In this document: in pieces, positions 6,262 to 7,043 of the stretch
Numbering within the stretch: the stretch's first letter is position 1
Layout: each line of letters starts with the position of its first letter
Assembly (NCBI GenBank): GCA_002402165.1
Contig: NVVI01000039.1
Location: forward strand, 6,846-13,888
Direction: 5' to 3'
Source: Flavobacteriales bacterium
Lineage (GTDB): Bacteria; Bacteroidota; Bacteroidia; Flavobacteriales_E; Vicingaceae
Length of the DNA stretch: 7,043 nt
Translations under genes and position numbers: made by a program
The notes under the pieces: generated by a model
What the model was told of the DNA's origin: nothing
Databases searched by the model: none
What the model saw: only the letters and a program-made list of their open reading frames with translations

Positions 6262-7043
6262 TTAATCTGCTGTGCTCCCGTAAAGATCAAAATCATCTGC
6301 TGAAGTGATTTTTATATCAGCAAAATCTCCTATTCTAATAAAGTTATTCTCCTTACTCACTAACACCTCATTATCTACTTCTGGAGAATCATATTCTGTT
6401 CTCCCTACAAAGAAACTACCTTCAACCCTATCAAACAACACTTTTAAAGTCTTTCCAATCTTTTGTTCATTTAACGACAATGAAATACCTTGTTGAAAAT
6501 CCATTATTTCTTGGGCTCTCGCTTTTTTATCTTCCTCACTAACATCATCTTCTAATTGATACGCAGTTGTATCCTCTTCGTGAGAGTATGTAAACACCCC
6601 CAAACGATCAAATTTCATTTCAGCTATCCATTCTTTCATCTCCTCAATATCATCTCTTGTTTCTCCAGGAAACCCAACTATAAAAGTGGTACGAATTGCA
6701 ATATTTGGAATTAATTCACGAACTTCTTTAATCAGTTGAGTAGTTTTTTCTCTAGTCGCACCACGTTTCATTGCTTTTAGCATGTTATCCGAAGCATGTT
6801 GCAATGGTATATCCAAATAATTACAAACCTTAGGATTGTTTTTCATTTCGTGAATAATTTCCATTGGAAAGCCGGTTGGATATGCATAATGTAGGCGAAT
6901 CCATTCTATTCCTTCTACTTTGGAAAGCTCTTGAAGTAATTCGGGCAATTTTCGTTCTCCATAAATATCCAAGCCATAAAAAGTTAGTTCTTGAGCAATC
7001 AAAATTAACTCTTTCACTCCTTTTTTTGCTAAGTTTTTAGCTT
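6262..7043 (-). CDS. rimO: Ribosomal protein S12 methylthiotransferase RimO, C-terminal 259 codons, 5' truncated by the window edge
   Basis: RimO is a radical-SAM, two-cluster iron-sulfur enzyme that methylthiolates the conserved aspartate of ribosomal protein S12. The frame stays open from the stop at 6262 to the right edge. The GTG at 7017-7015 is an internal valine, since the codons before it (AKNLAKKG) continue the conserved KGVKELILIAQ motif. Visible blocks are ELILIAQELTFYGLDIYG, the LHYAYP region, LDIPLQHASDNMLKAMKRG, RTTFIVGFPGET, FTYSHEEDTTAY, and a TRAM domain over about the last 65 residues (GRTEYDSPEVDNEV to the terminal DDFDLYGS). The SPEVD and DFDLYG endings separate RimO from the tRNA-modifying paralogue MiaB. 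The N-terminal UPF0004 domain and the radical-SAM CxxxCxxC lie outside the window. Two hairpins downstream probably end its transcript. Confidence 0.94.
   Translation of the reverse strand, partial: AKNLAKKGVKELILIAQELTFYGLDIYGERKLPELLQELSKVEGIEWIRLHYAYPTGFPMEIIHEMKNNPKVCNYLDIPLQHASDNMLKAMKRGATREKTTQLIKEVRELIPNIAIRTTFIVGFPGETRDDIEEMKEWIAEMKFDRLGVFTYSHEEDTTAYQLEDDVSEEDKKARAQEIMDFQQGISLSLNEQKIGKTLKVLFDRVEGSFFVGRTEYDSPEVDNEVLVSKENNFIRIGDFADIKITSADDFDLYGSTAD

Noticed and set aside
6305..6496. 63-codon plus-strand open frame opposite rimO
   Set aside because: It is antisense to the conserved TRAM-domain region of rimO; low-complexity Ser/Leu-rich translation.
6997..7017. Apparent GTG start of a 251-residue rimO product, with AGGAG just upstream
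   Set aside because: The frame continues open to the window edge, and the upstream codons (AKNLAKKG) extend a conserved RimO block, so GTG is an internal valine and the gene is simply cut by the window.

Overview
The window comes from a low-GC member of the Bacteroidota, most likely a marine or freshwater Flavobacteriales-type bacterium. Three things point there. Two secreted proteins carry the C-terminal sorting module of the type IX secretion system (T9SS). BshC, the last enzyme of bacillithiol synthesis, is present in its Bacteroidota-like form. Promoter-like sequence upstream of guaA fits the Bacteroidota pattern (TTG, then TAnnTTTG) rather than the E. coli -35/-10 pattern. No placement below that rank is supported.

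Layout from left to right. The first 109 bases are the 5' end of guaA (GMP synthase) on the minus strand, with a promoter candidate lying almost on its start codon. A 205-bp divergent intergenic region follows. Two plus-strand genes then encode secreted, cysteine-containing beta-sandwich proteins of 670 and 399 residues. Their N-terminal halves differ, but both end in the same kind of linker beta-domain plus T9SS sorting domain. The second gene starts with GTG. It ends one base from the end of bshC, which runs convergently on the minus strand. bshC overlaps by 4 bp (ATGA) the gene upstream of it, a 266-residue membrane-anchored protein that I read as an M15/M74 (MepA-like) zinc peptidase. A 222-bp intergenic region rich in inverted repeats separates this pair from the 3' part of rimO, also on the minus strand, which runs off the right edge.

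How the genes relate. guaA, bshC, the peptidase candidate and rimO are collinear on the minus strand and look like a housekeeping background. The two plus-strand T9SS cargo genes sit between guaA and bshC and look like an accessory surface-protein pair. The most notable point is the peptidase candidate: its zinc-ligand motifs are readable, and its start/stop overlap with bshC suggests translational coupling of a cell-envelope protein with a cytoplasmic thiol-synthesis enzyme. There are no tRNA, rRNA, CRISPR or transposase genes. No unmistakably new multi-gene system is visible.
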